The notes: generated by a model not told the origin, from the sequence alone. Shown: positions 22,321 to 34,870, counted from the stretch's first letter. The stretch is 64,000 nucleotides of DNA from Amblyomma americanum (GCF_052857255.1 NC_135505.1:141768343-141832342); one strand, 5' to 3'. Numbers and translations: made by a program.

Positions 22321-22400
22321 CATGCAAGCTCCGCCAGTGAAACGTAGCTCTCGCTACGTATGTCTTGGTACAGCCGAGCTATGCTGCTGGCAATTTTTTG
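22321..22400 (+). repeat. Conserved tail of the STPR-like unit, locus 1
   Basis: Matches 43606-43680: GCAAGCTC, GAAACGTA, CTCTCGCTACGTAT, AGCCGAGCTA and GG(C/T)AATTTTT in the same order. In locus 2 this is the 3' end of the ORF. Here about 410 nt of other sequence separates it from the ORF. Confidence 0.7.
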
Positions 22401-24278
22401 CCTCTCACACTGATCTTCCAATTAGATGTGCCACTTAATATTTAGATCTTAGTTTCATTTTTCTGGCGTTACAGAAGCTTTTTAGAGTCCAGGCACTATT
22501 TCCACTCTTATGGATGCTCAAGTACGCCTGGTCATAAGTTTACCACGTATTTTGTTGCTGTGCTATACTGAATCGCATTTAAGTACCAACTATGTGGCGT
22601 TATAAAGGAGCTTTTATGATATTTTCATAGGTCGACAAATCTTGTAGTGTCCGTTGAATGTAATTTCTTCTTCTTGGATAACTGTGATAACTCCATATCA
22701 TGGCCACTGGAATTGCATCTTGTGTGCAAGCTTCGTGTTTTGTAACTAAATTTTGCTGCAGTGGTTCAATCTATACGAATGCCGCTGGTACTGAGCAGCA
22801 CACTCAACCTAACCAGCGGAGTGGTATCTCTCTTAGTACCATTGGCAAGTTTGTGGAAAAAATCTACGCATTTTTCTGGCTGCTTGGTATTTGCACGTTT
22901 CATATGTAACGGCTCATGCCATTTTAGAATTGCGATACTTGCAGAATGATTGATTTTGTTCATTCCCTTTGTACTTTTCTTCACAACATGGTGCACATAT
23001 GCTTCAAAGGAAAAGAACAAGCAACCGTTGCAGAGTAAAAAATTCACCCGTCGTGTTTTCTTTGGGCATTGTGATGCCCCAGCTGGCATCTGTGATCTCC
23101 TCCAAGCGGTCCTGTTTATGTGCATGTGCTTCTTCAGGGATGTGTGCGACAAAAGAACCATCAACTTGGAAGCGCTTGTATCGTTTTCCAGATGCAGACA
23201 TTATCTCTTAGCAATATGTGACACTGTTTTAGTGACCTCGTGCAAACTTTTATTCACGGCCATCTGAGCTTAGTGGCTGAAGATACGGGAGATATATTTA
23301 CTTCGCACTGTTCCTGCCTTTGAAGATGTCACACACGCTGTACAGTAATGAATGCGCATGCATTGTTTTTGCATTGGAGTGGGTCCATTGTCATGGGAGT
23401 AGTTGGGTCACTCACATTGACGCAATACTATTTGTTCTACTATTACAGTGAATATTACTTCTGACTCATCGTTGGTGTGATTGTGAAGCGTTGTGGAAGT
23501 GTGCTGTTATTCTGGACTTGGTTGTAGTGGTGTTTTGTGCCATTAATATTCAAGTTGTGCACCAGCCACGCCAGTGGCTCGCACTAGCATATAGCAGTTC
23601 CTGCAAAATGGCGTCGCCTGACAACCTGCATTCCTTTCCTTAACCGGTTGGTTTTGGGATAAAATTTATATTGCCATATAGAACCATTTCTTGAAAGAGT
23701 AGTGTCCTGTTTGGAAGGATTCATATAATTAACAACAGCTGGTGTTTGCTTGTAATATGCACAGATTTTATGCCTTCTATTAGCATTAGCATGCGCAGTA
23801 CCGCACATCGTTACTGAGCAGCATGTCACCTTTTCAGAGTAATCATTGAGTAATGTAAACTTGTGTGAAATGTGTTACTGTTTGTGTGTAAAATGCAGAC
23901 TCGTACCATGCATGCCTTTCTCCGAAAAACATCCTGAGCTGGCAGAGAACCTGTTCGTCGAGGGAGGATGACTACTCAGCAGGCTCACCGCTTTGGCTCA
24001 CTTCACAACCGCCACAATTTCAGCATGATGCATGTTCAGCTTAAGCTACCGCAAGTGTGCATACAAGCTATTGAGCACTTTTTTGCACTTTTGATAAATT
24101 ATTCTCGTCAGTGTCATTGTCCAAGCCTTCCTCAAGCTGAATTATAATGCTGCACAAGCACGAATTTTTTGTTGTTTGCTGTGAAAACTTTTGAGGTATA
24201 TTTAAATGGCATGGAATGTTGCTCTTGCAGCACCATAACATGAATAAAATCAGGTATGGCGCTCTTGTTCATGGGAAT
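22401..24278. other. No gene recognised
   Basis: Two overlapping frames of 105 (plus strand) and 132 (minus strand) codons near 22766-23267 have no recognised domain. AATAAA at about 24243 could end an unseen transcript. Confidence 0.45.
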
Positions 24279-24513
24279 GGTTTGGTTTATGTGGGTTTAA
24301 CGGCCCAAAGCCACTCGGGCTATAAGGGACGCCGTAATGAAGGGCTCCAGAAATTTCGAGCACCTGGGGTTCTTTAACATGCACTGACATCGCACAGTAC
24401 ACGGGCCTCCAGAATTTCGCCTGCATCGAAGTTCTTCCGCCGCGGCCGGGATCGAACCCGCGTTTTTCGGGTTAGCAGCCGAGCGCCATAACCACTGAGC
24501 CACCGCGGCGGCG
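24279..24513 (-). mobile_element. tRNA-derived tick SINE (GGTTTGG family)
   Basis: Complete copy on the minus strand. The head reads GCCGCCGCGGTGGCTCAGTGG (box A) and CGGGTTCGATCCCGG (box B). The body has CACCTGGGGTTCTTTAAC and GCACTGACATCGCACAGTAC in plus-strand reading, and the tail is AACCAAACC. Short direct repeats were not resolved. Confidence 0.92.
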
Positions 24514-24929
24514 TTTTCCCTGGAAATGTTTGCACTATTGTTTCTTGTATGACAGTAATCAATTATTTGCAGAAGCTTCTTGTGCTCCGTGTATGGATGC
24601 GTGTTTGGTTTGATAATAAATATTCCACACCATTTTGCACTATTTGTACTATTGTGGTTTCCCCTTCGATAAATCTGGCTGGGTAGTAGTTGCACCCAGC
24701 CCGTGTACTGCTGTCAAGAACTCCGGTAGTACAGGTATATTACATTACGCATGTATCACAACGGGTATAATCAATCAATAAATCAATTTTATTTTCACCA
24801 AGGACGAAAAAATACATGTTGAAAGGGGGGGGCAGGAAAAAAAAGCGGCGCAGTAGCAGCTTGGCAAGGCTCCAGCCACCCAGGCAACAATGACAGGATA
24901 TCAGCTGAGTGGATTCCAAGAGAAAGTGA

Positions 24930-25080
24930 GCGTAGCAGGGGGCGGCAGAAAGTTAGATGGAATGACGAGATCAAGAAGTTTGCGGAGATATGGTGGGCGC
25001 AGATGGCAAAGGACGGGGTTAATTGGAAATTCATGGGAGAGGCCTTTCCCCTGCAGTGGGCGTGGTCAGGCAGCTGGTGA
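24930..25080 (+). repeat. SINE/LINE tail fragment
   Basis: GGCGGCAGAAAGTTAGATGG, AAGAAGTTTGCGGAGATATG, GGCAAAGGACGGGGTTAATT, GGGAGAGGCC and CTGCAGTGGGCGTGGTCAGG. There is no tRNA-like head in front. Confidence 0.8.
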
Positions 25081-25274
25081 ATATAGATGCCAACTGCTCA
25101 ACTCAAATCGAAATATAAAGTTTTTTGTCTAATCGAACACGTTACGTGAGGCAGGATAGCCAACTGTAGACCCACTTATAAAACCTTTTCTACTGCGTCT
25201 TCCTGAAAAACTTTTAAAATTTGTCCTCTTCCTTTCTCGTGATGTGCGAATAAGAAGGGCGTAGTTCAGTTATC

Positions 25275-25530
25275 CATGATAAAACTGGTCTTTAGACTCT
25301 CTATAGACTTCTTACAGACTCTATTGTCTTCCTGTAGGTATCTTTTGTCTGTTTATAGTTTATAGACTGTCATTAGACAAATGTAGACTAAAAATGTATG
25401 GCGATAAATCTATAGACGGTCTATAAGGTTTGTATTGCCTGTATACAAGTATGTAAGATTTGTCTATAGAGAGTCTACAGACTTTATAGTCATAAGTTTA
25501 TGGCCAGTCTATAGACTTGCTAAAGAAATT
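25275..25530. repeat. CTATAGA-rich degenerate repeat
   Basis: About 250 bp dense in TAGAC, TCTATAGAC and its complement GTCTATAGA, including palindromes such as GTCTATAGAC. Units are spaced irregularly. It looks like a decayed minisatellite. Confidence 0.7.
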
Positions 25531-25729
25531 TCTGTAAGGAATCACCTGTGTACAAGAGAGAGAGCTGCAGATTTCATAGGTTCGTTACCAGAATTAAAGC
25601 GATGAGTAGGCAGTTGTGATAATCCCCACAACGTGCGATGTTGATTTGTGCGCAAGTATTCATACAACATTATCTTGCACCAAATAATTTGCAACCTGTA
25701 ACTCCTATTTGGGTCACTAAAGGCTTGGT

Positions 25730-25999
25730 ATGGTTTGATTTATTGGGTTTAGCGCCCAAAGTGACTACGGCTATGAGGGAAGCTGCATAGCGGAGGGCTC
25801 TGGGTAGTTTAGACCACCTTGGCTTCTTTAACCTGCATCGACATCACAAAATACACAGGCAGCCATAGAAACGCGATCGCCGCTCCCTAGACCGAACCCG
25901 TGTCTTTCGAGTCAGCAGCCGAGCACCATAACGACTGAGTCACCGCGGTGGATCAGAGGCACGGGGGAGGCCTCTGCCCTGCAGTGGGTGTAGGCAGGC
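25730..25999 (-). mobile_element. Degenerate tick SINE followed by a SINE tail
   Basis: 25730-25953 is a diverged minus-strand GGTTTGG-family SINE (GCAGCCGAGCACCATAACGA, then CACCGCGGTGG). 25953-25999 is the plus-strand tail of the other SINE family (GGCACGGGGGAGGCCTCTGC, CTGCAGTGGGTGTAGGCAGG), so two elements abut. Confidence 0.8.
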
Positions 26000-26183
26000 T
26001 AATGATGATGAAGTGAAAGGGGAGAATGGTGTTGAGAAGGTGACAGGACAGGAGCAGAGACAGTTCTCTAAATTGCCATAGTCAGTGGGGAAGATAGAAC
26101 AGGAGGCGTAAGATTAAAGAAGGGAAAGGTGTCAGCAAAAATAGAGAAATAGACCTTTCAAGCACAAACACATATTTAGCTAG

Positions 26184-26201
26184 AACTCTTTTCTTAATTA
26201 G
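26184..26201 (+). promoter_or_regulatory. 3' splice acceptor of the M13 exon
   Basis: Pyrimidine-rich AACTCTTTTCTTAATTAG ends in AG at 26200-26201. The frame that continues into the M13 ORF has a stop at 26195-26197 just upstream, so an exon start at 26202 is the simplest reading. Confidence 0.6.
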
Positions 26202-27850
26202 CTTCCCAAGCCGAAGCCCTCCTGGTCGACTTCTACAGCGGTTGCAGGCAGTTCGTGTCATCCACACGCCTCATCCAGGGGCGGCGATTCGTGAGACCGA
26301 ACGAAAGCGACATCGACATTCTGCGGCTCCCAAACCCATCCGTCGTTCTTCGGAAGGTCGTTCTTTTGTCTCTGCACCGGGGAATCTCCACCCTCCTCAG
26401 CGTCAACATCGTGCGACACGGCGACAGGGGCATGGCCCTTTACGTCTCCAAAGGCAGGACCTTAGCCGAGAAGCTGGCGGACGCTGCGCACAGAACCGCA
26501 CTGACTGAATACATCACGGAGGCGCTCGAGCAGCACACCGGCGAGATTGAAGCCAGCATGAATATGTCAAAGATTGGAGCCAAAATTCACGAGCTGATGT
26601 CCTTTGACAAAATAACTTCCAGGAACGAAGACAACTTTCCAACAGCAGAGACAGTTAACGCGTCGCACTTCGCCACGCTTATGCAGGAAAGGCAGCCTCG
26701 GCCCTGGCTTGAGTTCGTCAACTCGCTCTTGCATGAAACTTTCAGGCTGAGCGAAGAATCGCCTGTAATGAGCCGTCACCTGACTCTTGTGAAGGCCGCA
26801 GTCGAGTACTTTGCAAAGAACCAGAGAATCGGGCTGATATACATTTTCCTGCACATAATTACGGAAGTCGGCCAATTTTACCACAAAAGCTCATTGAAAA
26901 GCGAAGCAGACGTGTGCCTCACTGCGAGCCAGGAAGTGATGGGGCCCAGCTGGCTAATCATTTTCTCAGGTCTCACACTGTCCCTGCTGTCGACGCCATC
27001 ACGTGCCGGCAGCATATTCTATAGCGTTCGAAGGCTATCCTCGCAGCAGTTGCTAGACTACGCAATGGAGGAGGCGGACAAGATGAGAGCACTAGCGGCT
27101 CTTAAGGGCGTCGCCATCCTTGTGGACTACGAGCCCCTGCATCCACGATCACCACCCAATGGCTCGATCGTACCTCACTTAATTCTTGCCGACAATTTCT
27201 CTTACTATTATGCGTCTCTCAAGGCTCTTGAAGCGAGACGACGTCTGCAGGAGCCACCTTACCTCGCAGAGGTTCTCATCGCCGAATCATTCATGACGGG
27301 AGAGACCACCTACTCCCGCCTGGCGAACGCCATTGTGCTGCCGCCTGCAGTGAGACAACCCCTTATGATGTACTCTACCAGAGTCCCGCTTGAGTTTGAC
27401 ACGGGCACAGTTGGTGTCCTCTTAGCCAAGGAAGTGTTCAAAGCTGGTCTGCCCTCTGCCGGAAGCGGGAAGTCCTGGTACGAACAGAACGTCAAGAGGT
27501 TGGTCCAGTGTGTTCAAAGTTCCATTATGGGCAATGCTGCTATGTCCCTTCGACAAGGTCTCGAACTGTTCTCCTGGGCCCGTGCCGTTAAGGTCGCCCA
27601 TAACGTGACGTTGCACATGTACGGGGCCAATAGAGCCAAGGAGGACTTTGAGGAAGTCTGTACCGCAGCACAGCAGACTTTCTTCCACCGGTTATGCCTG
27701 ATGACCTGCAGCGCCGTCGAAACAGGAGTCGATTCTCGGTTACGGTGCCTTGTGCCAGTCCTCAACATGATGGAGTTTTCCAGCGCCTTCAGATGCAACG
27801 CTTCCGAGGGGGCAAGCCTCAAACATTGCGCTATCTTCTTGGGCTACTAG
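26202..27850 (+). CDS. M13 neprilysin-like protein lacking the zinc site (copy 2)
   Basis: One long exon, about 548 codons, open from an acceptor at 26201 to TAG at 27848-27850. The start Met and any membrane anchor must lie on upstream exons not found here. The N terminus has LVDFYSGCRQF, matching the DFYxYxCG motif of M13 proteins, then a typical core (SLHRGISTLLSV, ALYVSKGRTLAEKL). The C-terminal domain aligns with neprilysin: NAIVLPPAVRQP for the NAFY..N.I.FPAG region, FFHRLCLMTCS, LNMMEFSSAFRCNASEG and a terminal Cys. The zinc motif HExxH is replaced by KEVFK (27428-27442), and the ENxxD helix reads RQGLELFSW, so both zinc sites are lost. Protease activity is therefore not expected. It is probably a pseudoenzyme or binding protein. 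Ticks have very large M13 families, and inactive members occur. Confidence 0.87.
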
Positions 27851-30800
27851 GGACGAAGGAGCCTACCTCAGTGATTCTGTTCGCAAACTAAATGATGTTA
27901 CCTGTGCAGACCACGCGACAAGCAATGGCGAAACCTCGCATGAACACTTCAGTTCTGATTACAGTGCAAATAGCCTTCAACGTCATTTTCTTTGATTATC
28001 ACCTTAGTTATCGGGATGCACTTGATTTGTGACAGTGTAATCCTGCTGACTTTATTTGCAAGCGTGATACTGCGTACTTTGGTGCATGATTGCCTTTTTT
28101 CTTTGTTCTTGTGCAGAGCCTTTGTTTTGCAACGTCTTACAATCGAACTGATGCGCGTAATCGCTCATTACGACCTTCTATTGCAAAAGGGTTCTTTTTG
28201 CACTGTGTATTAGGATAATTATCAGATATATTGCTGCCTGTGAAACCAGCTAAAAATATGTTGCTGCGTGACATCACTTAACGCTTATTTTGACGCTCCC
28301 ATTTGCAGAAGCTAGGTGGTAAATTTGGGCTTCTTACTGTTTCTTTAGCAAACACAATTCGATGCTACGTATTAAACGTCATTTAGTTGTACGCCCTTAC
28401 AGAATGACTTGTGTATAATACAGCTGACTTGTAATTGCGCTAGCGTTAGAAGCTCGACCATGAAGAAAAATAAACCGGCGCTGTCTGCCTGCGTGGCGTT
28501 GTGTGCGCTTGGACCCACCTGCCAGAGAAGGCATGCAACAAAGTGGAGAAAGAAATCCCTCCCTCCACATTTAGGATAGAGGCCGGATGGTGGTTGCTAC
28601 GAGAAAAACCACCAAAAAAGACTGAAAAATTAAATAGTGAATAATAATAGCCACGAATAACACGGAAAAAAGAAAAATGGCAAAAAATCACTCAGCGAAA
28701 ATGACAGATTTATCCTCACTCCACAAAAGGTGCAGCATAGAGAAAGCAAAGTTGCTCAGCAGTTCGCTGAGAAAAGTTAAGCAAAATACCTTTAATGAGT
28801 AACACAATACGTGATAAAGTATACGAGAAAGTATTTATTTCGATCTAATAAGGGCTACCAGATGTGGGAGGCCCGCATAAAAGCTGTCATAGAGGCAGCT
28901 TGAAAAAGCCGGAGACCACCCTATACGAAGAAATATGAAGGGAAGAAGTAGAAGAAGAAGCATTTAAAGGAAGGAGAAGACCTCGTTCCAACACTTTCTC
29001 ATGGCGTAATAACAAGCTTCTTATCATTATCATTTATTTATTCATCATGCCAACCTCCACCGGACTGGCTGTGCCATGTCCTCTGTAAATCCGAGTCAGC
29101 CACTTCTTGTGGAGAACCATCGCATTAGACATACCCAGCAATTCTGGACGAAAGCATTTTTGATCGAGAAACCATTTAAAAGGCAGTTTTTTTTTCATAT
29201 AATGTAAGATTTCACTACAAAGATCAATATACGCACTGATCACGCGATGACAGTCTTGCCTTTTTTTTCTCGTATACGTTAACGCTATCATCAAAAGCGT
29301 TCCCCACTGGCTTTCTATGGCAGTCTTATCCGTTCGATGCGATTGATGGAAACATTTTAGGCGAAATATTTTTGCAACATAGTGGATGAATGGACCATTA
29401 CCCTCAAATTTTAATAGGGGTAGCATACAATTTTAAAAATGTTTAAATGTTGCGTCGCTTTCGCATTAAACAACTAGACGATTTCTTACACACTGTAAAT
29501 TATGTCGACGTTTCCCGCCTAAAATATGAGATTTACGAAATCAGAGGGGGCGTAAAGACCAAAAATTCAACTGTTTTTTCTACGAGCAAATTACATAATG
29601 GAGGAAATAGCAAGGGGCAACGAGCAACAATAATACTTTTAACCCCATAGCGTTAAAGGCTCCGTTAGGCACAAAATCCGGCGTCGGCATTGTCGACGTT
29701 GTGAGCGATTAATAGGGTGGCGTAGGGTGGCCCAGGCACCAACCCCAGAAAAGTAACCAATGCACGCAACCTAGGTAACGGGACCTTTGGGCGCCATCAC
29801 ATACCTGCCCACCGGATAGTCAGCAAACTGCGCACCGTGGCAGGTGTCAGGTAAATTAATGATTTGTCGCTCGGGCAGAGCAACCTGGGTCGCACGAGGC
29901 CCACCGCTGGGAGCACCTACCATCACAGGGCAGTGGCGCATCACTTAACTACTGCACCACTGCGCCAAAAGAAAAAAAGAGGACACCCAGCGTTCTAAGA
30001 ATGGAAGGAAAAAAAATGACGTTCTTCATGCATGTGAATCAAACTATCAACCCATGGGTTGATGCTGTTGTCGTTTTGTGAGGCAAACAACATCAACCCA
30101 TCAGGCTATGGCGTCAAACGCTTAAGGCGGACCTCAAGTGCTCCCTCAAAGTATTTTTCGTTCAATCGCTAGGTATTTATTTTTGTTGAACGTCATCCTA
30201 CTGAGAATTAGCCTACCAGCTGTTACCGAAAACGGCTAGAAGGTGTAGATTTCTGCAAAAGTTTTGCGTCATGCTGAAAAAAAGTTTAACAGGCAGCAAG
30301 AAATCTCTGGTGAACTCACCCCCTTTGACTTTTTCCGTTAGATTGGTGTATTCGATTCGGAAACAACAGATTTATTCTTTAAGCGCAACAATATAAATGA
30401 AAATTAGACGTTGTTTTATAATATCGTTAGCATCATTCAGGCAGCCGCAGATTGTAACGACCAACAATGATATTATTTCAGTTCGCTCGTTAAGCCTTCT
30501 TTATCAGCTTGACGTCACAGCATCCGCCCTCCAAAAAATTTCTTTGTGCGACTTCAAAGAGCAAGTGTGCAGAGGTCTTCTGTAGATGAAGGTTGCGTCT
30601 TGTTGGAAAAGGCAGGGTGCAACGAACCGCAAGAATAGTTTTAGAGTGACAGCTTCGTGATGGATTTTCTCCATTTTTGTAGCGAGTGTGTGTCGCAGCA
30701 TGTCATGAACGGAAAGGTCTCGCTTTAAGCTTCAAGTACCCAAGAGGGACCTTTCATGACACATTGAAAATGTTCCATGATCAGTTATGTGGTAAAGGAT

Positions 30801-31550
30801 TACATGAGTGGTATGCTACTTGTTGGGCGATCGTGGAGACGATGGACCGAACTGCAGAACTGCTAGGACTGCCACTTCGCGCCCAAGAGTTGCCTTAAAT
30901 TCAGACGGGTTTTAGAGCTTGTACACTGCATACACTTTTGACGCTTGAAGAGCATGTAGACTACGGCTCTTCACGGCTGCAAAAGGCGTTGTTTGAAATC
31001 AGCAGATGGCGAAAGAAACCAGTAGTAAAAGAAGAAGTCATGAAGCCACTTCATCTTGCAGTTGTAATATATGTGAAACACTATGTATACGAGTACTTCT
31101 TTTTGTTGAGGTACGCTGCAAGCCTCACAGGCCGTCACATAGACAGAGTCCTTCAGTACTTTTACTGGTCATGAAGCTTCGCGGTTAAGCTATGGCACAG
31201 CTTTCTACGCTGCAAGGAGCGACCACGCCGCGGCGCTATAGGTGTCGTCTTAGAAAACGGAGCAGACGGAGGGGTATATTTCTAGTGTTGTCAATTAGAG
31301 ATACAGAAGCGGATCGGCATGTGGCTTTTGCCGCTCATTCAGCGTGTCGCGACTATTAGGTTGTGTGTGAGTGCCATGAAGGATCGCGAACAGCTGTTGT
31401 GTGTCCTGCTGCATTTCCGACAACACAAAGGAAAAGATCGTTCTCTGCGTAGTTTCCACCAATTGCGCTTAATGTCGACGCGGGCCATACAGCGGCAGGG
31501 AACTTGGCGAGTTACGTTCGAATTCCCGACCGCTGTGGTGGCGCAGTAGT
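27851..31550. other. Non-coding flank of M13 copy 2
   Basis: Duplicated sequence with no gene recognised. A 65-codon minus-strand frame at 30504-30701 is kept in both copies. A 70-codon plus-strand frame at 30686-30898 (KYPRGTFHDTLKMFHDQLCG) is disrupted in copy 1 by the LINE. Confidence 0.55.
28469..28474 (+). terminator. Candidate poly(A) signal of M13 copy 2
   Basis: AATAAA about 620 nt after the stop codon, conserved with copy 1. Confidence 0.4.
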
Positions 31551-31875
31551 TTGAACTTTGGCGTAGTGGTTTGTGCATCCGCCTCACTTATGGGATGTGC
31601 GAGTTTGAATCGCCAGTTAAGCCAGGTACCCACCGGTGATAATACATTGGGCACAAGCTTTCCCCTAGTCCGGGGCTCGGCTTCTTGGGGATGAAGTGCT
31701 TGGGAAGTGAGTCTGACTCCACCGTGAGTGGCGGCAGAAAGTTAGGTGGGCGGATGAGATTAAGTTTACGGGGACGCGGTGGGCGCAGCTGGCAAAGGAC
31801 GGAGTTAATTGTGGACACATGGGAGAGGTCTTTGCCGTGCAGTGGGCGCAGTCAGGCTGATGATCATGATGAGTA
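31551..31875 (+). mobile_element. tRNA-derived SINE (Ruka-like), copy 2
   Basis: Orthologous to 8226-8585. Box A-like TGGCGTAGTGG and box B-like AGTTTGAATC, then GGCGGCAGAAAGTTAGGTGG and the shared tail. A second box A-like GTGGCGCAGTAG occurs about 20 nt upstream. Confidence 0.8.
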
Positions 31876-32140
31876 AACGAAAACTCCTTTTGTCATGACG
31901 CTGTTTGTACACAGATACCCATGCGCCACAAAAAAAAAAGTCAGCAATCTAAGTTACTAAGTTATATTAGCGAACTTTTTAGCCACATGTTTATATTTGA
32001 AACATAAGAGTGGTCGCATTTACAGACAACTTCATTTGGTAGAATTCCTCTAAATGTCGCGTGTTCCAAGATATTCGCCACAAAGGTTCCATGGGTGTCG
32101 CGTAATTACGGACGCAAGGCGGTGCAGACTCCTCCCTGGT

Positions 32141-34429
32141 CTGACGCCTTTGTTGCGTGCAGCGTTTCTTCCATTTCGATATCGAAAGTGAAAAGGAAAA
32201 AGCTATCAATCAACTACACCAGTTGCTGTACGCCACTGGCACACGAAATAATGCGCCGCAGGAACCATCCTCACTCTTTGGGTGATTGTAGTCACTCTTG
32301 TAATCATAGTAACGGCATCGCATGTATGCCGTTAAGTGCCCGATTATACTGCTCGAAGGCAGACCCAGTAGTCACGGAACTTTAGACCAACCCTGTACAT
32401 AGAAAGGGAAAATTGTGTTCATAGTGGGCAGTAATCACATAACATTTTAAAGTTCACAGCATACGAAATACAAATGGCTGTTCTACTTGTAGATATGCCT
32501 GAGTCACAGAATACACCTAAGAATTTGGCAGTTGACACAGATAACAGGAGAGCATTTACAACATAAACAGTTTCGTCAGTGCAGAAATATTGGAAGATAA
32601 TGTAGAATCTTTAGCGAAATTTGGAAATAATCTAATTGTTTCGTTTATCGTTAATTCTGATTAAGTTCTTGCTGAATTAGCCAATCCATGAGCAGCTCGC
32701 ACTCATGTTGAATATATGCTAATGATTTATTACAGCTTCTGCGTCTAGGAACTAGAAGACCTTCATCTGCGTACTGAAATGCACGGCAATTCTATCAGGC
32801 ATAAACTGAAAACTGACGTGTAGATCAAGCAAAATTGGTGCAAGAATATATTCTTACAGAGTGCGGAAGTAAGTTGTCTCAAATAAAATGCAATTTACTC
32901 TGCACAAGAGACCGCGAATGGTTGCAAATAAATTGAAAAACACAAAGAAAAAGTTCTCTAATCAATAATTATGCCCTTCATTAGATAATATGCAACTATT
33001 TTCATAATCAAGTGACTTAGATATATAAGAACAAAACACAGGCAATGAGTTTGAACCAACGGGTGGTACTTTGTAGACCAGAGAGTCACTCAAGGACCTG
33101 CGTGTCAAGACCCTGGACGAATCCGAACTGGTTAGGGAACACGCAATGAGCTTCAAGAAAACTAATCACCGCTAAAAAAAGTTTTGTTTTAATAATTAGA
33201 AAGAATGTTAAGATCGAAGAACTCGATAATTTTGGACTTTTTTCATTTCATTCATAATCAAATGGGTAACAAGGGCGTTCGTTCTTCAAGCCGTCAGGCA
33301 CTATTTGGTTAAAATACTACATTTACCTACCTTGAGCAAAGCATGCATTTTAGATCCAAAATATCTCTTTTATGCATGAAATGAATACCGCTACACCCAA
33401 AATACCTTTGTCTGCAAAATCTAGACGGAATACAGCAAACATTGTCTTACCTGCAAACTCTCAAAAACGCTGATTCAAGCACAGAGAGTCTGCTGTGAGA
33501 ATACTCCCTGCGCATAAGTGTATGCCCAGCCTGACCAGCAGTGAAAAGAAAAAGGCAGTGAATTCGACTACAAGTGTAAGAGATAAGGCACTTTAGTTGC
33601 GAGAGATAGTTACCGATGCCTTCCTAGGTGCACAGCCTCGTAAGCGATTAACAACATCCCCGTACTTCCGACTTCGCAGGGGTCTTTCTGAATACCAGAA
33701 AACTTTAATTAATAATATTTACGCCCTTCAGATCACGGCAATGCATTTTCCCTATTAATCTGTAAAATGTCCTCAATGCAGCATTATTAGGTGGGCGCAT
33801 GCAGAGATCTCATGCCTCTTCCCTCTCTGCAAAAGGAGAGAGGGGACATTATTACTAATCCATGGGCAGGAAAAATCTACTTGCTTCACGACAAAGGTTT
33901 TTTTGTTTTTTTTACAGGAAACTGACAACTATCTAAATGTTACCACAAACCATTCGTGAAGAGAACTTTTAGCAGTATGGGTAAATAATAGATCCCAATC
34001 ATATTTTGCTATGGAAAATTGAAACCGATAACTGTCTACTTCTAATCTGTGAAATTTGACGGCACCCATTACCCTATACACAGCTTCTGGAGAAGCACGG
34101 CAACAAATAGAGAAATGACCCGCCTTTTTTTTTTCAATGATAAAAGAAGCATGTTCATGCTGTTCGAGGCTGCTGTTCACATGTTCACATGTTCAAGGCA
34201 TGACGACGATGTTGATTTATTACGAAAAGTTTTAACGTGCGTAAGAACAATGCGTCAAGAGTCTATCAATATTCAGCAGCAACTGTGTTCTTTTTTTTGT
34301 TGTTCTTAGAAGGGGAGTATTGACCTCATGAGTCATACGGACGCGACTATGTGGAAATTTCAGCTGCCTCGGATCTCGGATAAAATAGCTTAAGCTTCAT
34401 TTCAGCTGTAGAATAAAGAGCCATGAAAG
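32141..34429. other. AT-rich, no gene recognised
   Basis: Start of the roughly 8-kb stretch without counterpart in copy 1. It is AT-rich and no domain, repeat family or RNA gene was recognised. Confidence 0.5.
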
Positions 34430-34870
34430 TTATGTCCAAAAGTCCATGGTGAATGTCAACTGCTTATCGCTCGGCTCCTGCGAATGGTGGACGAAACACA
34501 GCTCTGACAAAAAATGCGCTGTTCCTCCATTCCAATCATAGTGCTTGGGATAAATATCCGTCATGCGCGACATATTGTGGACATAAGCATTTTTGAGCGG
34601 AAAACCGTTTATGAACTTTTTTTTCGTATAATGTAAAATTTCTCTACAACAATCAATACATACGCAGATCACCCGACGGCAGTATTGTATTTTTTTCCTA
34701 TTAACGTTTTTGTTATCGTCAAAAGCGTTCCTCATTAGTTTTCTATGGCAGTCTTAACTGTTCGATGCGATCGATGGAACCTCTTTAAAAGAAAGAATTT
34801 GTTACATATCAGAAGAATGGACTATTACGTTCAATATTTCTATAACACCGTCTTACAATTTTCCAATTTT
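34430..34870 (+). repeat. Third, diverged copy of an M13-flank block
   Basis: Resembles 3420-3760 and 29130-29440: AAGCATTTTTGA, TATAATGTAA, CAGATCACCCGA, AAAAGCGTTCC, TTCTATGGCAGTCTTA and GTTCGATGCGAT in order. All three copies keep a minus-strand open stretch around EILHY.KKK. The function is unknown. Confidence 0.7.

Larger units (their letters stand above)
26355..32140 (+). repeat. Segmental duplication, copy 2 (left part)
   Basis: Collinear with 640-9000 once the two copy 1-specific insertions are removed. Similarity stops near CTCCCTGGTCTGACG (about 32140) and resumes at 40085. Confidence 0.85.

Noticed and set aside
22766..23267. 105- and 132-codon overlapping frames as genes
   Set aside because: No recognised domain, no splice or promoter context, and the two frames overlap on opposite strands.
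24297..24695. Frames through SINE heads, and possible tRNA genes at several SINEs
   Set aside because: Box A and box B are present, but the rest does not fold as a tRNA and is followed by the SINE body. These are tRNA-derived SINEs.
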